From contig DZAY01000002.1 in the NCBI GenBank assembly GCA_022729735.1, positions 83,340-147,339 of the forward strand: a DNA stretch of 64,000 nt, written 5' to 3'. Numbering within the stretch: the first letter of the stretch is position 1; each line of letters opens with the position of its first letter. The notes below the pieces were generated by a model. It saw nothing but the letters and a program-made list of their open reading frames with translations, was not told where the DNA came from and ran no database searches. Source of the stretch: Helicobacter cetorum. GTDB taxonomy: Bacteria; Campylobacterota; Campylobacteria; Campylobacterales; DZAY01. Positions 20,108 to 29,690 of this stretch are shown here, in pieces. Made by a program: the position numbers and the translations under genes.

Positions 20108-21142
20108 TTAGTTATTTTGAATTTGTTGTAGAGCTTTTTGTTGATTTATTAGATTTTTTTCTACTCTCTTAATCGCAATTGATAATTCATCGATAATTTT
20201 TCCTCTTCTAATTGCTATATCTTCAGCTTTTTTATATAGTTCTATTGCTTTTTCTATATTTCCAATTGCTTCTTCTGTAACTGCTAAATTATATAGTGCT
20301 GTTATACTGTTACTTTTTGTATTATTTACAAGTTCATCTAAAATCTCATTTGCTCTATCTATTCGTTTTGTTTCAATTAAAGCTAATGCACTTTTTAGTA
20401 AGTTTTTATCAGTAGAGCTATAATCTGTGTCTATATCATCTAATAAGATAACTTCAAAACTTTCTTTACTTGGAGCAATTTTTTTAATTAAAATTGATGC
20501 TATTTCTTTTGCTAAATTAGAATACATTGACTCTTTTGGGAGAAGTGGAGTTGAACTATCACTACATTTAGATATACTTTTATTTTTATTGTAACTATCA
20601 GAAAATATATTATCTCCATTAGAAACTCTATTTATTGAGATAGATGCTTCTATTGAATATGTATGAGTTGCACAATCTACAAAATATTTTCTATATCTTA
20701 CACAGTAACTATTTCCTTTTTTATCTCTTGCATACTCCACACAATAGTTATAATCTGTTCGCTCTTCTTGATAATAATTTCTATTATATTTAGTGTTTAT
20801 AACTTTTCCACTCATAATTGATTTAACTTCACTTAATCCAACATTTTGAATATCACTTTTGCTATTTACAAATCCAGATTCAAGCAATTTTTGTTCATTT
20901 AATATATGTTTAATATCATCTCTATTTACAATAGAAAAATATTTTCCATTTTCAAAACTAATCTCACTCATTTTTGCTCTAATAGATGAAGCAAGTCCAA
21001 TATCATCATCTTCAAAATTTAAAACCGTAATAGCTCTAATATCACTATCACCAACTTCAGCAGGTTTTATTGCAGAAATAGTAGTTTTTGAGCTACAACC
21101 AACAAAAAATATAATAGAAGTTAAAAAAATTGCGATTTTCAA
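20108..21142 (-). CDS. Outer-membrane-type lipoprotein with CsgG-like and TPR regions
   Basis: 344 aa. TTG start with GGAG seven bases upstream. Lipoprotein signal MKIAIFLTSIIFFVGCSSK with lipidated Cys16. Residues 30-220 resemble CsgG/curli-assembly-type lipoproteins (AITVLNFEDDDIGLASSIRAKM, FSIVNRDDIKHILNEQKL). Residues 235-320 contain TPR-like helices (ALYNLAVTEEAIGNIEKAIELYKKAEDIA). A Cys-containing insert lies about 130-160. The fold suggests an envelope lipoprotein possibly in an export or polysaccharide-related complex; no curli genes are nearby, so function is open. Confidence 0.7.
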   Translation of the reverse strand: MKIAIFLTSIIFFVGCSSKTTISAIKPAEVGDSDIRAITVLNFEDDDIGLASSIRAKMSEISFENGKYFSIVNRDDIKHILNEQKLLESGFVNSKSDIQNVGLSEVKSIMSGKVINTKYNRNYYQEERTDYNYCVEYARDKKGNSYCVRYRKYFVDCATHTYSIEASISINRVSNGDNIFSDSYNKNKSISKCSDSSTPLLPKESMYSNLAKEIASILIKKIAPSKESFEVILLDDIDTDYSSTDKNLLKSALALIETKRIDRANEILDELVNNTKSNSITALYNLAVTEEAIGNIEKAIELYKKAEDIAIRRGKIIDELSIAIKRVEKNLINQQKALQQIQNN

Positions 21143-21157
21143 AGTTGCTCCAACTAA

Positions 21158-21184
21158 AATCCACCTAAAAAAGGTGGATTAATA
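21158..21184 (-). terminator. Hairpin between the phosphohexomutase and lipoprotein genes
   Basis: AATCCACC/GGTGGATT 8-bp stem followed on the minus strand by TTTTAG. Likely a weak terminator after the phosphohexomutase gene; it abuts the Shine-Dalgarno of the lipoprotein gene. Confidence 0.6.
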
Positions 21185-21186
21185 TA

Positions 21187-22557
21187 TTAAATTAGACTTT
21201 CAGCTTTTGTAATTAGCTCTTTTAACTCATCTTCATAAAGTTTTGCTAACTCTTGTGAAGTTGCTTCAAATCTTGTAACAAGCACAGGAGTTGTATTACT
21301 TGCTCTAACTAAACCCCAACCATTTTCAAAAATTACTCTAACACCATCTACATCAACTATATCTACAATTTTTGGCATTGAGCTTGGTGGATTTTTTAGT
21401 AACTCTTTCAATTTTAAAATAGTTGGAAACTTTTTATCTTCAGTAGTTTTAACTTTTATCTCTTCTGTTGAGTATAGTTTTGGAAGTGAAGCTATCTCTT
21501 TATCTAAATCCATTCCATCTGCTATTAACTCTAATGTTCTAAGTGTTGCATATATTGCATCATCAAATCCAAAATATCTATCATTAAAGAATATATGACC
21601 ACTCACTTCAGCAGCTAAAGAAGCATTTGTCTCTTTTAGTTTTACTTTTAAATTACTATGACCTGTTTTATACATAATTGATTTACCAATTTTATTAATC
21701 TCATCATACATAATAGATGAACATTTAACTTCACCAATTACAGTTGGATTTTCCATTTTTTTAGAGAATAAAATTGCTAAAACATCACCCTTGATATTAT
21801 TAGTTTTTGTTAGAACTGCTATTCTATCAGCATCTCCATCATAAGCAAAACCTAATTCAAACTCTTTTGATAATTCTCTTTTTATATCTTCTAAATTATG
21901 CTCTTCTGTTGGGTCTGGATGATGATTTGGAAATGTTCCATCTGGCTCTTTGAATAGTATCTCACAATCTAACTCTAAACCTTTTACTATCTCTTCTAAA
22001 ACAATTCCTGCAACTCCATTTCCACAATCAAATACAATCTTTTTATTTAAACCTTTTAAATGTTGAAAATTATCTATCATGTATTTAATATATCGCTCTT
22101 TTCCATTTACTTCAATTGAGTTAAAATTATCTTCAATTACTTCAACTTCAATTCGCTCCATTAACTCTCTACCAAGCTCATAAATTGTTTCGCCAAAAAA
22201 TGGCTCTTTATTAATTGTGATTTTAAAACCATTATACTCTGGTGGATTGTGTGAGCCTGTGATCATAACGGCACCACTTGGTTTTATTCCATCAAAATCT
22301 TGATAATGCGAAAAATAATCTACTGGTGTTGGAACCATTCCAATATCTAATACCTTAACTCCTGCTCTGTTTAATCCACTTGCTAAATAGTTAAAAAGTG
22401 TTTTTGAGTGAGTTCTTGCATCATATCCCACAACTACATAATCACCAAACTTTTTTATTCGCTCTCCTAAAAGCAGTCCTAAGAGCTTAATAGTTTTTTC
22501 ATTCAACTCTTTCTCAAAAATTCCTCTAATATCATACTCTCGAAAAATAGATTTCAT
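21187..22557 (-). CDS. Phosphomannomutase/phosphoglucomutase
   Basis: 456 aa, four-domain alpha-D-phosphohexomutase, close in length to AlgC/ManB. The phosphoserine loop TGSHNPPEYNG (Ser102), the Mg-binding loop YDGDADRIAV (about 240), the sugar-specificity loop around GEVSGH-like AAEVSGHIFF, and the phosphate-binding SNTTPVLVTRFEA are all present. It supplies mannose-1-P or glucose-1-P for envelope sugars. TATAAT (22579-22584) lies upstream. Which sugar is preferred cannot be read from the sequence. Confidence 0.9.
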   Translation of the reverse strand: MKSIFREYDIRGIFEKELNEKTIKLLGLLLGERIKKFGDYVVVGYDARTHSKTLFNYLASGLNRAGVKVLDIGMVPTPVDYFSHYQDFDGIKPSGAVMITGSHNPPEYNGFKITINKEPFFGETIYELGRELMERIEVEVIEDNFNSIEVNGKERYIKYMIDNFQHLKGLNKKIVFDCGNGVAGIVLEEIVKGLELDCEILFKEPDGTFPNHHPDPTEEHNLEDIKRELSKEFELGFAYDGDADRIAVLTKTNNIKGDVLAILFSKKMENPTVIGEVKCSSIMYDEINKIGKSIMYKTGHSNLKVKLKETNASLAAEVSGHIFFNDRYFGFDDAIYATLRTLELIADGMDLDKEIASLPKLYSTEEIKVKTTEDKKFPTILKLKELLKNPPSSMPKIVDIVDVDGVRVIFENGWGLVRASNTTPVLVTRFEATSQELAKLYEDELKELITKAESLI

Positions 22558-22578
22558 ACACAGACTCCTTTTTATTAA

Positions 22579-22584
22579 ATTATA
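22579..22584 (-). promoter_or_regulatory. -10 box upstream of the phosphohexomutase gene
   Basis: TATAAT within GATATAATTT on the minus strand, about 22 bp before the ATG; no clear -35. Confidence 0.45.
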
Positions 22585-22601
22585 TCACAAAGAAATTATA
22601 A

Positions 22602-24116
22602 TTATCTAACCTCATCTTTAATAATTCTAAAACTTGTGCCTCCAAGTATTTCTGATTTTTGAATTTCATACAAAAATCCCAACTCTTCGCACAAAAGTTT
22701 AACAAATGTAAGACCTATTCCTGTCCCTTTTGCATCTCTTTTTATATCTATATTTTTATCAAATTCAAACATTTCAAACACTTTGACTTTATCTTCTATT
22801 CCATCACCATTATCATCAATTTTAACTGTCAATATATTATCTTTGCAACTTACATCAATCAATATTTGACCCTTGCCATATTTAATCGCATTTGAGTAAA
22901 TATTTGATATTATCTGTTTAAATCTATACTCATCAGAATATATATAACAATCCATTCCTTTATTAAAAACCACATCTATTTTGTTTTGAACTATTAGCAG
23001 TTGAAAATGTTTATGCACCTCTTCAATAGCACTAATTATTGAAAATGTTGAGTAATTAAAGTTTAACTTTTTAGATTTTAGTTTTGCTAAATCTAAAATA
23101 TTAGTAACATTGTCAAGCATTAAATAAGCTGTCTCTTTGAGAGCTTCTAATAGATTTAATATCTTATCTTTTTTATCAAATTCTGCTTTTTGTAAATACC
23201 TATTCACATAATCACTAAAATTAATTATTGCATTTAAAGGTGTTTTTAACTCATGAGTAAATATAACTAAAAAAGAATCTTTAGCTTTTGAAATTTCTTC
23301 TAAACTTCTATTTTGTAACTCTTCTAATTGAGCTTTTTGTTCTTCTTGAATAGCTTTATTTTTAAAAAATTCTAAATCTGTAACATCTTGTCTAATAGAT
23401 ATATACTCAACAATTTCTCCATAAACATCTAAAATTGGAACAACTATGGCATCTACAATATAAAAACCTCCATCTTTTTTAGAGTTTTTTATTCTTCCAT
23501 TCCAAGTTTTTTTTGCTTTTATTGTTTGCCATAAATCTTTAAAAACTTCAATTGGTGTATCTACATGTCTTACAATATTGTGTGGCATTCCTATTAACTC
23601 TTCTTCGCTAAAACCAGATATTTTACAAAATAGCTCATTTACATAAGTAATTATACCTCTGGTATCGGTTTTAGAAATTATAAATGAGTTAAATAGAATA
23701 TCATCATACTGTTTGCTTTCTAAATAGTTTTTATTTAATACTCTTATCTCTATAATATCTAATAAAGTTTGCTTTAATATATCAAAGCTATACGGCTTTA
23801 ATAAAACTTTTGTAGCAATAGCTGAAATACTATTTATCTGTTTTAAATTAGAAGAGTTTATAAAAACTAATATAGATATATTTGGATTCAAAGATTTAAT
23901 TAGATTTAAAATAGATAATTTATCATTATGAAGTGTTAAAACTATAATTCCTGTTTTTTTTACAACATTTGCATCAAGACTACTTTTTGGAATTATATTT
24001 AATACTAAATCACTACACAAAGTCTCACTATTTGAAATCTCTTTTAACATTCCAATCAACTCTTTATCATCATCTAATACTGTCAAATGACAACATCTAT
24101 GTTGCAAATATTCCAT
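22602..24116 (-). CDS. PAS sensor histidine kinase with degenerate receiver-like domain
   Basis: 504 aa and no membrane segment, so cytosolic. Residues 9-125 look like a receiver domain: acidic pocket LDDDKEL and conserved-Lys motif LLKPYS, but the strand that should end in the phospho-acceptor Asp reads GIIVLTLHND, so phosphorylation there is doubtful. Residues 145-248 are a PAS domain of the aerotaxis-like type (GIITYVNELFCKISGFSEEEL, HNIVRHVDTP). A coiled coil then leads to HisKA with His288 (FTHELKTPLNAI) and an HATPase with N, G1 and G2 boxes (NAIKYG, DNGDGIED, GTGIGLTFVK). No cognate regulator is adjacent. Confidence 0.85.
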   Translation of the reverse strand: MEYLQHRCCHLTVLDDDKELIGMLKEISNSETLCSDLVLNIIPKSSLDANVVKKTGIIVLTLHNDKLSILNLIKSLNPNISILVFINSSNLKQINSISAIATKVLLKPYSFDILKQTLLDIIEIRVLNKNYLESKQYDDILFNSFIISKTDTRGIITYVNELFCKISGFSEEELIGMPHNIVRHVDTPIEVFKDLWQTIKAKKTWNGRIKNSKKDGGFYIVDAIVVPILDVYGEIVEYISIRQDVTDLEFFKNKAIQEEQKAQLEELQNRSLEEISKAKDSFLVIFTHELKTPLNAIINFSDYVNRYLQKAEFDKKDKILNLLEALKETAYLMLDNVTNILDLAKLKSKKLNFNYSTFSIISAIEEVHKHFQLLIVQNKIDVVFNKGMDCYIYSDEYRFKQIISNIYSNAIKYGKGQILIDVSCKDNILTVKIDDNGDGIEDKVKVFEMFEFDKNIDIKRDAKGTGIGLTFVKLLCEELGFLYEIQKSEILGGTSFRIIKDEVR

Positions 24117-24118
24117 TT

Positions 24119-25417
24119 TTACTCCATTAAGGAAATTATATAAATATCTCTTTTTTTATCTTTTAATCTTATTTCAATATTTCCAATCAATATCTTATCG
24201 CCACTTTTAACTCTTTTATTTTTATGTTGTTCAATAAAAATAGAGCCAATTGATTTAAAATCTGACTCATCAACTACTATTTTTTTATCAGCTTCTTTTA
24301 TATGATAAATTGTAGAATCGCCCAAAACTTCATAAACTCCAACTCTTACTCTTCTTACAAATAACTTTTGAATATCTTTTTCATCAAATATTTCACCAAC
24401 AATCTCTTCTAACACATTTTCCAAACTTACAAGCCCACAAAACTTATCTTGTTCATTTTTTACAATAGCTAAATGTTGCCCTTTTTTTTGGAAAATTAGT
24501 AAAAGTTCGCTAATTAAACTACTATCTTTTACAATAATTGGCTCTTTTATATCTAAATCACTTATTGTATTTGCCATTTTTACACTACCCAAAAGTGATT
24601 TAAGTGTAACAATTCCTACAATATTATCATCACTATTTTTAAAAACAGGAATTCTACTTTTTTGACTCTCTATAAATAGTTCTCGTAACTCATCAACTGA
24701 AGAATTTATCGAAATTGTTATAACTTTATCTTTTATAGTCATAATCTCTTTTACTTTTATCTGACTAAAACTAAAAATATTAAATATCATATCTTCTAAT
24801 CTGTCATCTAAATACCCTTTTTCTCCAGCCATCTTTATCATAACTTTTAATTCATTCATCATAATTTGAGATGGCTCATGAGTATTTGCATTTAATTTTT
24901 TTGTAACATAATTTAGCAAATACTCCAAGAAATATATTATTGGAAGGAGTAAATATTCTAAATATAGTAGTGGTTTTGCGATAACTTTTGCAAAATTTTC
25001 TGCATTGTGTTGAGCCAAACTTTTTGGTAATATTTCACCAAAAATTATTACAATAATTGTTAAAACTCCCGTAACAAATCCTAATGATGATGAACCAAAT
25101 GTAATTGTTGCCCAAGCTGTTGCTATAACTGAAGCAAATATATTAACTAAATTATTTCCAATTAAAATTGTAATTAGTAAGCGATTTGGATTTGATTTGA
25201 GTTTATAAATATCTTGACTACCTTTAATATTATCTTCAACCATTCGTCTAACTCTATGAGAACTTAATGAGACCATAGCTATCTCACTTCCTGAAAAAAG
25301 TCCTGATAAAGTTATTAGAAAAAATAGTGTAATAAAAAGTGTTATATCGCTCTCTATTACAGAAACTCCAGCATAAAGTGTATAAACTATTGCAAATAGT
25401 GGCAATAAATATTTCAT
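24119..25417 (-). CDS. CNNM/CorC-type transporter-associated protein (DUF21-CBS-CorC_HlyC)
   Basis: 432 aa. An N-terminal DUF21/CNNM membrane domain (residues 1-190, three to four hydrophobic segments, FSGSEIAMVSLSSHRVRRM), a CBS pair (about 215-340: VKEIMTIKDKVITI, SRIPVFKNSDDNIVGIVTL) and a C-terminal CorC_HlyC domain. The family is linked to Mg2+/Co2+ homeostasis; the old name hemolysin is misleading. It lies between the Crp-type regulator and the kinase gene with 2-4 bp gaps, so likely co-transcribed. Confidence 0.88.
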   Translation of the reverse strand: MKYLLPLFAIVYTLYAGVSVIESDITLFITLFFLITLSGLFSGSEIAMVSLSSHRVRRMVEDNIKGSQDIYKLKSNPNRLLITILIGNNLVNIFASVIATAWATITFGSSSLGFVTGVLTIIVIIFGEILPKSLAQHNAENFAKVIAKPLLYLEYLLLPIIYFLEYLLNYVTKKLNANTHEPSQIMMNELKVMIKMAGEKGYLDDRLEDMIFNIFSFSQIKVKEIMTIKDKVITISINSSVDELRELFIESQKSRIPVFKNSDDNIVGIVTLKSLLGSVKMANTISDLDIKEPIIVKDSSLISELLLIFQKKGQHLAIVKNEQDKFCGLVSLENVLEEIVGEIFDEKDIQKLFVRRVRVGVYEVLGDSTIYHIKEADKKIVVDESDFKSIGSIFIEQHKNKRVKSGDKILIGNIEIRLKDKKRDIYIISLME

Positions 25418-25421
25418 AAAT

Positions 25422-26039
25422 TCACCTAATAAATTCCTTTAATAGCTCTCTATTTATAATGCCTTTATCACTCAATATTTGATTATTTTTAAACTTTTTT
25501 AAGACTCTTGAAACTGTTTCTGGAGTTAAATTTAGCTTATTTGCAATATCTTTGTGTTTTAACTCTTTAAAACTTTTTTCATTGTCATAAATAAATTTTG
25601 CAACTCTTTCTGTGGCACTTAAAACAATGGAGTTTTGAATGGTATATTCTAAATTTTGTATCTTTTTTATAAGTGAGCTAATAAATTTAAGAGCCAATCT
25701 ATCTAAAAATTCAGCCTTAAATCTATTTGCATCTATTAAAATTAGTTTTGAATTTTGCAAAGCCAAAGCCGTTGCTGGAAAATTTATTTCACTAAAAATT
25801 GTTAATTCTGCAATCATGTTGATTGGTTTGAAAATATTTAAAACTATCTCTTTTGAATTTTGAGTTGTTTTATAAATTTTTACTTCTCCATCAATTAAAA
25901 TATATAGATATTTTGGCTTTTCACCTTCATAAAAAATAGTTTCTCCACTATTGAAATTTTTAATTTTTGATATATTTTCTAACTCTTTTAACTCCAAATC
26001 ATCTAAATCACTAAATAGATATAGCTCTTTTAAAATCAA
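25422..26039 (-). CDS. Crp/Fnr-family transcriptional regulator
   Basis: 205 aa. TTG start with GAGGT five bases upstream. Cyclic-nucleotide-binding-like beta roll (1-115: FSDLDDLELKELENISKI, GETIFYEGEKPKYLYILIDGEVKIY) and a winged helix-turn-helix (155-200: KHKDIANKLNLTPETVSRVLKKF). No Cys cluster is present, so it is not an Fe-S Fnr. Divergently arranged with dapC and first in the minus-strand unit. Confidence 0.88.
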   Translation of the reverse strand: MILKELYLFSDLDDLELKELENISKIKNFNSGETIFYEGEKPKYLYILIDGEVKIYKTTQNSKEIVLNIFKPINMIAELTIFSEINFPATALALQNSKLILIDANRFKAEFLDRLALKFISSLIKKIQNLEYTIQNSIVLSATERVAKFIYDNEKSFKELKHKDIANKLNLTPETVSRVLKKFKNNQILSDKGIINRELLKEFIR

Positions 26040-26096
26040 TTGTTACCTCTTTTTAAATTTTTAAATAAATTTTCTTAATTATAAGTCAAAATTAAG

Positions 26097-26102
26097 TATA
26101 AT
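26097..26102 (+). promoter_or_regulatory. -10 box of the dapC-murC unit
   Basis: TATAAT in AAGTATAATATGC, 28 bp before the dapC ATG; the -35 region is AT-rich without a clear consensus. Confidence 0.5.
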
Positions 26103-26130
26103 ATGCAGAAAAAATCTTTTAGGATAATTT

Positions 26131-27264
26131 ATGAAATTTGAAAAATACCCATTTGAAAAACTAAGCGAACTACTTTTTAATATAGAACCAAACAAAAACT
26201 ATTCCCCAATTACTCTAACAATAGGTGAGCCACAGTTTGAGACTCCAAAATTTATACAAAATCGTCTAAAAGAGACAACAAATTTACTAAATAAATACCC
26301 AAAAAGTGCTGGAGAAGATATTTTAAGAGACTCTATGATTAAATTTGTAAAAAATAGATTTAAAATCAGCTTAGATAATACTCAAATAATTCCAACTCTT
26401 GGCACAAGAGAAGTGCTATTTAATTTTCCACAATTTCTACTTTTTGATAAAGAAAATCCAAAAATGGCTTATCCAAATCCATTTTATCAAATTTATGAAG
26501 GGAGTGCGATAGCAAGCAGGGCAGAAGTTATCCATCTAAATTTAGATAAAGAGAATGGATTTAAACCAAAAATAGAAAAAGAGAAATTAAAAGGTGTAAA
26601 TTTAGTTATATTAAATTCACCAAATAATCCAACAGGCTCTTGTATGAGTTTAGAAGAGCTTTGTGAATGGGTAAATTTGAGTCTTGAAATGGGATTTGTT
26701 TTAATAAATGATGAGTGTTATAGTGAAATATATATGAATACTCCACCAAATTCACTGCTCGAAGCATCCATCAAAGTTGGAAATAGCAAATTTAAAAATA
26801 TTTTAGTCTTAAACTCAATTTCTAAAAGAAGTTCAGCACCTGGTCTTAGAAGTGGATTTATTGCTGGAGATAGTGAAATTTTATTTGATTATATGAGATA
26901 TAGAACTTATATTGGGTGTGCCATTCCTTTGCCAATTCAAATGGCTTCAGAAATTGCTTGGAGTGATGAAGAGCATGTTAGAGAAATTAGAGCAAAATAT
27001 GTGAGAAATTTTGAAATTGCAAAAGAGATTTTAAATATTGATATTTTAGATACAACATTTTATATTTGGTTAAAAGTAGATGATGATTTGAAATTTACAA
27101 AAGAGTTATATAGAGATTTTAATTTGAAAGTTTTAGCTGGTTCGTTTTTGGGAAGAGATGGAGCTGGTGCAAATTATGTAAGAATTGCATTGGTTGAGAG
27201 TGAAGATAAAACAAGAGAAGCAATGGAGAGATTAAAAAGTTTTTTACAAAGTGGCAATAGATGA
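26131..27264 (+). CDS. dapC: Succinyldiaminopimelate transaminase
   Basis: 377-aa fold-type I PLP aminotransferase. The PLP Lys is in NSISKRSSAPGLRSGF; NSPNNPTGS and the C-terminal NYVRIALVES are typical. Its placement upstream of murC in a peptidoglycan context supports the DapC assignment (N-succinyl-L,L-DAP from the keto acid) over other class I/II aminotransferases, and MurE in this window is the DAP type. The stop codon overlaps the mntA start by 4 bp. Confidence 0.82.
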   Translation: MKFEKYPFEKLSELLFNIEPNKNYSPITLTIGEPQFETPKFIQNRLKETTNLLNKYPKSAGEDILRDSMIKFVKNRFKISLDNTQIIPTLGTREVLFNFPQFLLFDKENPKMAYPNPFYQIYEGSAIASRAEVIHLNLDKENGFKPKIEKEKLKGVNLVILNSPNNPTGSCMSLEELCEWVNLSLEMGFVLINDECYSEIYMNTPPNSLLEASIKVGNSKFKNILVLNSISKRSSAPGLRSGFIAGDSEILFDYMRYRTYIGCAIPLPIQMASEIAWSDEEHVREIRAKYVRNFEIAKEILNIDILDTTFYIWLKVDDDLKFTKELYRDFNLKVLAGSFLGRDGAGANYVRIALVESEDKTREAMERLKSFLQSGNR

Positions 27265-27548
27265 ATCAAATAATTATAAATAGATTAAAAGAGCTTAAGC
27301 CAATTCTAAAAGAGAGATATGGAATAGAAGAGTTTGCTATTTTTGGAAGTGTAGCTAAAGGCTTGGATACAGATAAAAGTGATGTTGATATTGCTGTCTT
27401 GAAATTAGACTTAAAAGATGGTTTTGCACTGATACATGCAAAAGAGTTTTTAAGTGATGCTTTGCAAAGAGATGTAGATATTGGCACTTTTCGCTCCATG
27501 AAGACATTTATAAAACATAGAATAGAAAAAGATTTTATTTATGTTTGA
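27261..27548 (+). CDS. mntA: MntA-type antitoxin nucleotidyltransferase
   Basis: 95-aa minimal nucleotidyltransferase. The GSX10DXD signature is exact: Gly29-Ser30, then Asp41 and Asp43 in SDVDIAVL. In characterised MntA/HepT pairs this enzyme AMPylates a Tyr of the HEPN toxin to neutralise it. It overlaps dapC by 4 bp and hepT by 8 bp, so it is translationally coupled to both. Confidence 0.88.
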   Translation: MNQIIINRLKELKPILKERYGIEEFAIFGSVAKGLDTDKSDVDIAVLKLDLKDGFALIHAKEFLSDALQRDVDIGTFRSMKTFIKHRIEKDFIYV

Positions 27549-27981
27549 TATAAGCAAAGTAGATAGAAGAGTTGAACTTTTTATATTCGATATATTTATA
27601 GCTATAAAAAAGATAAAAAAAGTTGCAAGTGGATTTCCTAATGTGCAAGAGCTTTTGCACAATTTCACTTCATGGGATAGTGTAATACGAGAGTTTGAGA
27701 TAATTGGCGAAGCTTCCAAATATTTACTTAGAGATGAATTAATAGAAAAGAGTTATAAAAGAATTGTAGATTTTAGAAATCAGATAACACATGAATATTT
27801 TGGAATAGACCAAGAGATAGTTTGGAGTATTATATATCAAAAGCTTGAACCATTTGAAAATGATATTATTGAATTAATATCAAATATTGAAAACAACTTA
27901 AAGCAAGAGCTTATAAACTCTTTTATAGAAGATAACAGTTATTTAGATTTCATAGTCGAAGATTTAAAAAAATTAAGATAA
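27541..27981 (+). CDS. hepT: HepT-type HEPN ribonuclease toxin
   Basis: 146-aa helical HEPN protein (DUF86). The RX4HXY motif is intact: Arg79, His84, Tyr86 in FRNQITHEYFGI. Known HepT toxins are RNases silenced by AMPylation of that Tyr. Here it sits between dapC and murC; 26 bp separate it from murC. The C-terminus is longer than in minimal HepTs. Confidence 0.88.
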   Translation: MFDISKVDRRVELFIFDIFIAIKKIKKVASGFPNVQELLHNFTSWDSVIREFEIIGEASKYLLRDELIEKSYKRIVDFRNQITHEYFGIDQEIVWSIIYQKLEPFENDIIELISNIENNLKQELINSFIEDNSYLDFIVEDLKKLR

Positions 27982-28007
27982 AAAGCATTTAAACAAAGGA
28001 GTGGAAA

Positions 28008-29318
28008 ATGAGAATACATTTTATAGGAATTGGTGGGATTGGCATATCTGGTTTGGCAAAATATTTACATTTAGAAGGGCATACAATAAGTGGTTCGGAT
28101 ATAAAAGAGAGTGCTATTACAAAAAATTTAAAATCATTAGGAATTGAGATAACTGTTCCTCATTCAAAAAATGCAATTAATAATCAAGATATAGTTGTCC
28201 ATTCAGCAATAATAAAATCAACTAATGAAGAGTTAATCGAAGCCCAAAATAGAGGGATAAAAGTTTATAGTAGAAAAGAGTTTTTGCCATTTGTATTGAA
28301 TGATAAAAAAGTATTTTCAGTTTGTGGAGCTCATGGTAAAAGCACTACAACAGCAATTTTATCAGCAATTTTCACAGATAGTTCTGCTTTAATTGGAGCT
28401 GAAAGTAAAGCTATATCTTCAAATGTGAAATATTCAAATAGCTCAAATATTATGGTATTTGAAGCTGATGAAAGTGATAGTAGTTTTTTAAATAGCAATC
28501 CATATTGTGCAATTGTTACAAATGCAGAACCAGAACACATGGAGTTTTATAATTATGATTTGGATAAATTTTACGATGCTTATAGAGAGTTTTTGAATTT
28601 AGCAAAAGTTAGAGTAATAAATGCAGAAGATGAGTTTTTGGAAAATTTAGAAATTGAAGCAATTAGACTATATCCATCAAAAGATATAAAAAATATTGAG
28701 TATGTTTTAATTGATGATGAGCCATATACAAGATTTGAGTTAAAAGATTTAGGTAGTTTTGATGTTTGGGGATTTGGAAATCACATTGCAATTGATGCAT
28801 CTTTAGCTATTCTTTCTGCAAATTTAGAAATTGATATTGAGATAATTAGAGAGCGAATTAGAGATTTTAAAGGAATTAAAAAACGGTTTGATATTGTTGA
28901 AAAATCTATTTCAAAAGTTGTAATAGATGATTATGCACACCATCCAACAGAAATCGAAGTAACTCTTAGCTCACTCCTATATTATGCAAACTTAAAAGGC
29001 TTTGATGAGGTTGTAACAATTTGGCAACCACATAAATATTCAAGAACAATAGATAATTTAAAACGGTTTATTGAGTGTTTTAAGGGAACCAAAAAATTAA
29101 TTATTCTTCCTGTTTGGAGTGCTGGAGAAGAAGAGAGATATATAGATTTTGAAAATCTATTTAAGAGTTATAATCTAATTTTAGCCGATAAAATTTCAAA
29201 AGATGATAACTATTTAAGAGTTTTAAAAGATAATAAAGTTATAGATTTAATCGAAAATGGATTGATTATAGGATTTGGAGCAGGAGATATAACATATCAG
29301 CTTAGGGGACTTTGTTAA
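28008..29318 (+). CDS. murC: UDP-N-acetylmuramate:L-alanine ligase
   Basis: 436 aa. N-terminal Rossmann GIGGIGISGLAKYL, P-loop CGAHGKSTTTAIL, VFEADESDSSFL, and Mur ligase IDDYAHHPTEIE with IWQPHKYSRT. It adds the first amino acid to UDP-MurNAc. AAAGGAG precedes the ATG. Confidence 0.95.
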   Translation: MRIHFIGIGGIGISGLAKYLHLEGHTISGSDIKESAITKNLKSLGIEITVPHSKNAINNQDIVVHSAIIKSTNEELIEAQNRGIKVYSRKEFLPFVLNDKKVFSVCGAHGKSTTTAILSAIFTDSSALIGAESKAISSNVKYSNSSNIMVFEADESDSSFLNSNPYCAIVTNAEPEHMEFYNYDLDKFYDAYREFLNLAKVRVINAEDEFLENLEIEAIRLYPSKDIKNIEYVLIDDEPYTRFELKDLGSFDVWGFGNHIAIDASLAILSANLEIDIEIIRERIRDFKGIKKRFDIVEKSISKVVIDDYAHHPTEIEVTLSSLLYYANLKGFDEVVTIWQPHKYSRTIDNLKRFIECFKGTKKLIILPVWSAGEEERYIDFENLFKSYNLILADKISKDDNYLRVLKDNKVIDLIENGLIIGFGAGDITYQLRGLC

Positions 29319-29666
29319 GTGTTTAATTTTATTATAGCTCTTTTAGCTTTTCTATTTTTAATAGCTCTTTTTTTGAGATTTTTTACAAATTTATCAAAAA
29401 TAGCACAACGAAAAATTATATTTATAGTGGTATCTATTATGATTTTGGTATCGCTTTATGAGTTTTTAATAGTTTCAAAAGAGCATGAAGATTTTACATT
29501 AATAAATAGTTTTTATCAAAACAAATCGCTTATTTGTCATGGTGTAGAAATTAACTCTACAAATTTTAATTTTGTAACAGGCACCATGACATTTGTTGCA
29601 AAAAAAGAGAATTCACAATATAAAAATATTATATTTAAACTTTCAGAATGTAAAGCAAAAGAGTGA
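29319..29666 (+). CDS. Small membrane protein after murC
   Basis: 115 aa. GTG start immediately after the murC stop. Two hydrophobic segments (residues 4-22 and 32-50) flank a short basic loop, followed by a roughly 60-residue domain with two Cys (SLICHGVE and KLSECKAK), likely periplasmic. No family recognised. Tight linkage to murC suggests an envelope role, which is inference. Confidence 0.6.
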   Translation: MFNFIIALLAFLFLIALFLRFFTNLSKIAQRKIIFIVVSIMILVSLYEFLIVSKEHEDFTLINSFYQNKSLICHGVEINSTNFNFVTGTMTFVAKKENSQYKNIIFKLSECKAKE

Positions 29667-29690
29667 GTTCTATTACTTTTTTGCTTGAAT

